NCBI GenBank assembly: GCA_902491215.1
Contig: CABUGV010000064.1
Coordinates: 1 to 7,704 of the forward strand
Reading direction: 5' to 3'
Origin: 43-108 sp001915545
GTDB taxonomy: Bacteria; Bacteroidota; Bacteroidia; Bacteroidales; Bacteroidaceae
Length of the DNA: 7,704 nucleotides
The notes under the pieces: model-generated
Database searches by the model: none
What the model saw: the letters and a program-made list of their open reading frames with translations, nothing else
What the model was told of the DNA's origin: nothing
Shown: one piece after another, positions 6,740-7,704 of the stretch
How positions within the stretch are numbered: position 1 is the first letter of the stretch
Layout of the letters: each line of letters begins with the position of its first letter
Position numbers and translations under genes: made by a program

Positions 6740-6747
6740 TAAATATA
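6740..6747 (-). promoter_or_regulatory. Candidate -7 box of the three-gene operon
   Basis: On the minus strand TATATTTA matches 7 of 8 positions of TAnnTTTG and lies about 20 bases before the first ATG of the operon. The same octamer is kept upstream of the relic copy at 2895-2902, while bases between box and start differ. A -33 TTTG at the right spacing was not found. Confidence 0.35.
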
Positions 6748-6748
6748 C

Positions 6749-7076
6749 TTTTTTCTCTTTTGAATTTTAGTAAAGGGAACAGAATTTTTCATTTTATCGT
6801 ATTGTTTTTTTGTTCTCTTCCTCAAGCCAATTCATCTAAAACTTCTAATGATACTTAAAAATTTGCATTGTTCCCTTCAAGATAGGTATGTGACTTAATA
6901 TATTTTATTATCAGATATATAATACGGCAAATACCTAATTGAATAACAGAATAGTAACAACTTGGCAATATATGGTTCCAACTAATTACCTATACGATTT
7001 TTTACCAGAATCTTGTTAATTAGAAAATCTATCGCAATATGTCAACAATGTATCTATTATTTCATATAAACAGGTA
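6749..7076. other. AT-rich spacer without a recognisable gene
   Basis: Both strands are broken by frequent stops and the composition is strongly AT-rich. It should include the upstream promoter region of the three-gene operon. From 7020 a plus-strand frame runs open into the nuclease relic, but its first codons do not look like that family. I see no repeat, RNA gene or insertion-sequence end here. Confidence 0.5.
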
Positions 7077-7187
7077 GTGTTTGCCATAGCCGGAATGAGT
7101 AACCAACTGTTTGTTTCTACTTACATGCTTCAGTTGCCAGATAAAACAAGTTTGGAAAAATTCTTATTATGTCAATTAAAGGAGTAA
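7077..7187 (+). pseudogene. C-terminal relic of a DUF1016/YhcG-type (PDDEXK) nuclease
   Basis: The plus-strand frame reads VFAIAGMSNQLFVSTYMLQL and then PDKTSLEKFLLCQLKE before a TAA at 7185-7187. The block A-x-AGM-x-NQLFVS-x-Y-x-LQLPDK, closing with a short Glu/Leu helix, resembles the C-terminal end of the DUF1016 (YhcG-like) nuclease family as I remember it. The frame is open only from 7020, and upstream no nuclease sequence or start is visible, so at most the last tenth of such a gene remains. The piece faces the ABC gene convergently and ends 16 bases before a terminator hairpin, as an intact gene would. Recognition is from memory of the motif and should be searched. Confidence 0.5.
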
Positions 7188-7203
7188 ATCATTCACATAT
7201 AAG

Positions 7204-7251
7204 ATGGACTGAAAAGGAAGTATTAAAACATTAATTCCATTTTCAGTCCAT
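7204..7251. terminator. Bidirectional hairpin terminator
   Basis: ATGGACTGAAAA (7204-7215) pairs perfectly with TTTTCAGTCCAT (7240-7251). After one bulged base the stem continues with GGAA/TTCC. On the plus strand it ends in a short T-run (TTTT), serving the nuclease relic. On the minus strand it starts 8 bases past the ABC gene's stop and so probably ends that transcript too, although no strong T-run follows there. Confidence 0.65.
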
Positions 7252-7258
7252 TTTACAA

Positions 7259-7704
7259 TTACAGTTTCCAGCCGGAAATGCTTTCTTGAATATTCCATAA
7301 ATGAGCGTACAGCCCTTCATTTCGGACAAGGTCATCATGTGTGCCTTCTTCCTTTATCCGTCCGTTGTCCAAGACAATAATCTGGTCGGCATCCTTGATA
7401 GTTTTAAGCCTGTGGGCAATGGCGATAACGGTACGTCCCTTGATTAACGAATCGATTGCTTTTTGCACTTCTACTTCATTTTCGGGGTCAAGTGAGGCGG
7501 TTGCTTCGTCAAGCAGAATGATTGGCGCATCTTTTAGAATAGCACGGGCTATGGATACGCGTTGCTTTTCTCCGCCCGAAAGGGTACACCCCCCTTCGCC
7601 TACCAAGGTGTCATATCCTTTGGGCAACCGCATGATGAAGTCATGGCAACAGGCTTTTTTAGCTGCGGCTATAATTTCTTCTTCCGTCGCGTCAGTTTTA
7701 CCAA
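7259..7704 (-). CDS. ABC exporter ATP-binding domain, C-terminal part (gene runs off the right edge)
   Basis: The visible 147 residues are the C-terminal part of an ABC ATPase, most like the fused permease-ATPase exporters of the MsbA/MdlB/YbtP type. The frame is open to the window edge, so the ATG at 7633 is internal and not the start. Seen in order: the start of the helical subdomain (GKTDATEEE; this GKT is not the Walker A), PKGYDTLVGEGGCTLSGGEKQ with the signature at 7562-7582, Walker B IILLDEATASLD (7487-7522) with its catalytic Glu, the D-loop, and the H-loop His in AHRLKT (about 7412). Walker A, the Q-loop and any membrane domain lie outside. All visible catalytic residues are present. 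GGCTLSGGE recalls exporters of the siderophore-transport/lipid group, but the substrate cannot be told. Confidence 0.93.
   Translation of the reverse strand, partial: GKTDATEEEIIAAAKKACCHDFIMRLPKGYDTLVGEGGCTLSGGEKQRVSIARAILKDAPIILLDEATASLDPENEVEVQKAIDSLIKGRTVIAIAHRLKTIKDADQIIVLDNGRIKEEGTHDDLVRNEGLYAHLWNIQESISGWKL

Noticed and set aside
1..7704. CRISPR array, tRNA, rRNA or complete insertion sequence
   Set aside because: No regularly spaced repeats, cloverleaf-like arms, rRNA sequence or transposase with paired ends were found on either strand.

Overview
The window looks like chromosomal DNA from a gut Bacteroidota (Bacteroides, Phocaeicola or Parabacteroides type). The reasons are a SusC-like beta-barrel protein with an N-terminal carboxypeptidase-regulatory-like domain, a secreted S41 peptidase, AT-rich spacers, no Shine-Dalgarno sequences, -7 boxes of the TAnnTTTG kind, and a DUF3791/DUF3990 gene pair. 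The species cannot be named from the sequence alone. Every intact gene reads on the minus strand. The only coding trace on the plus strand is a short relic near 7.1 kb.

Layout from left to right: a GC-rich 20-bp perfect palindrome (36-88); a rho-independent terminator (about 128-166) for the next gene; a complete outer-membrane beta-barrel/TonB-plug protein (197-2674); a broken copy of a DUF3791 gene (2726-2874, with its leader to 2903); a doubtful 49-codon ORF (2935-3084); a complete exported S41 peptidase (3085-5370); a 413-bp spacer with no supported gene; a tightly overlapping three-gene operon (5784-6720) in the order DUF3791 protein, DUF3990 protein, 78-aa helical protein; an AT-rich spacer; the last roughly 37 codons of what looks like a DUF1016/YhcG-type nuclease on the plus strand (7077-7187); a two-way hairpin terminator (7204-7251); and the C-terminal half of an ABC exporter ATPase domain that runs off the right edge (7259-7704).

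The most notable content is the three-gene operon. It is joined by two ATGA start/stop overlaps and has the form of a toxin-antitoxin or defence-like module: a small partner protein, then an ADP-ribosyltransferase-like protein, then a second small protein. About 3.8 kb away, in the same orientation, lies a frameshifted and 3'-truncated second copy of the first gene (about 88% identical, differences mostly silent). A second full module therefore probably once stood there and decayed. Together with the nuclease relic, this marks the spacers as a turnover site for accessory genes set among stable envelope genes. The barrel and the peptidase may be functional neighbours in the envelope, but they do not form a tight operon and no joint substrate can be read from the sequence.
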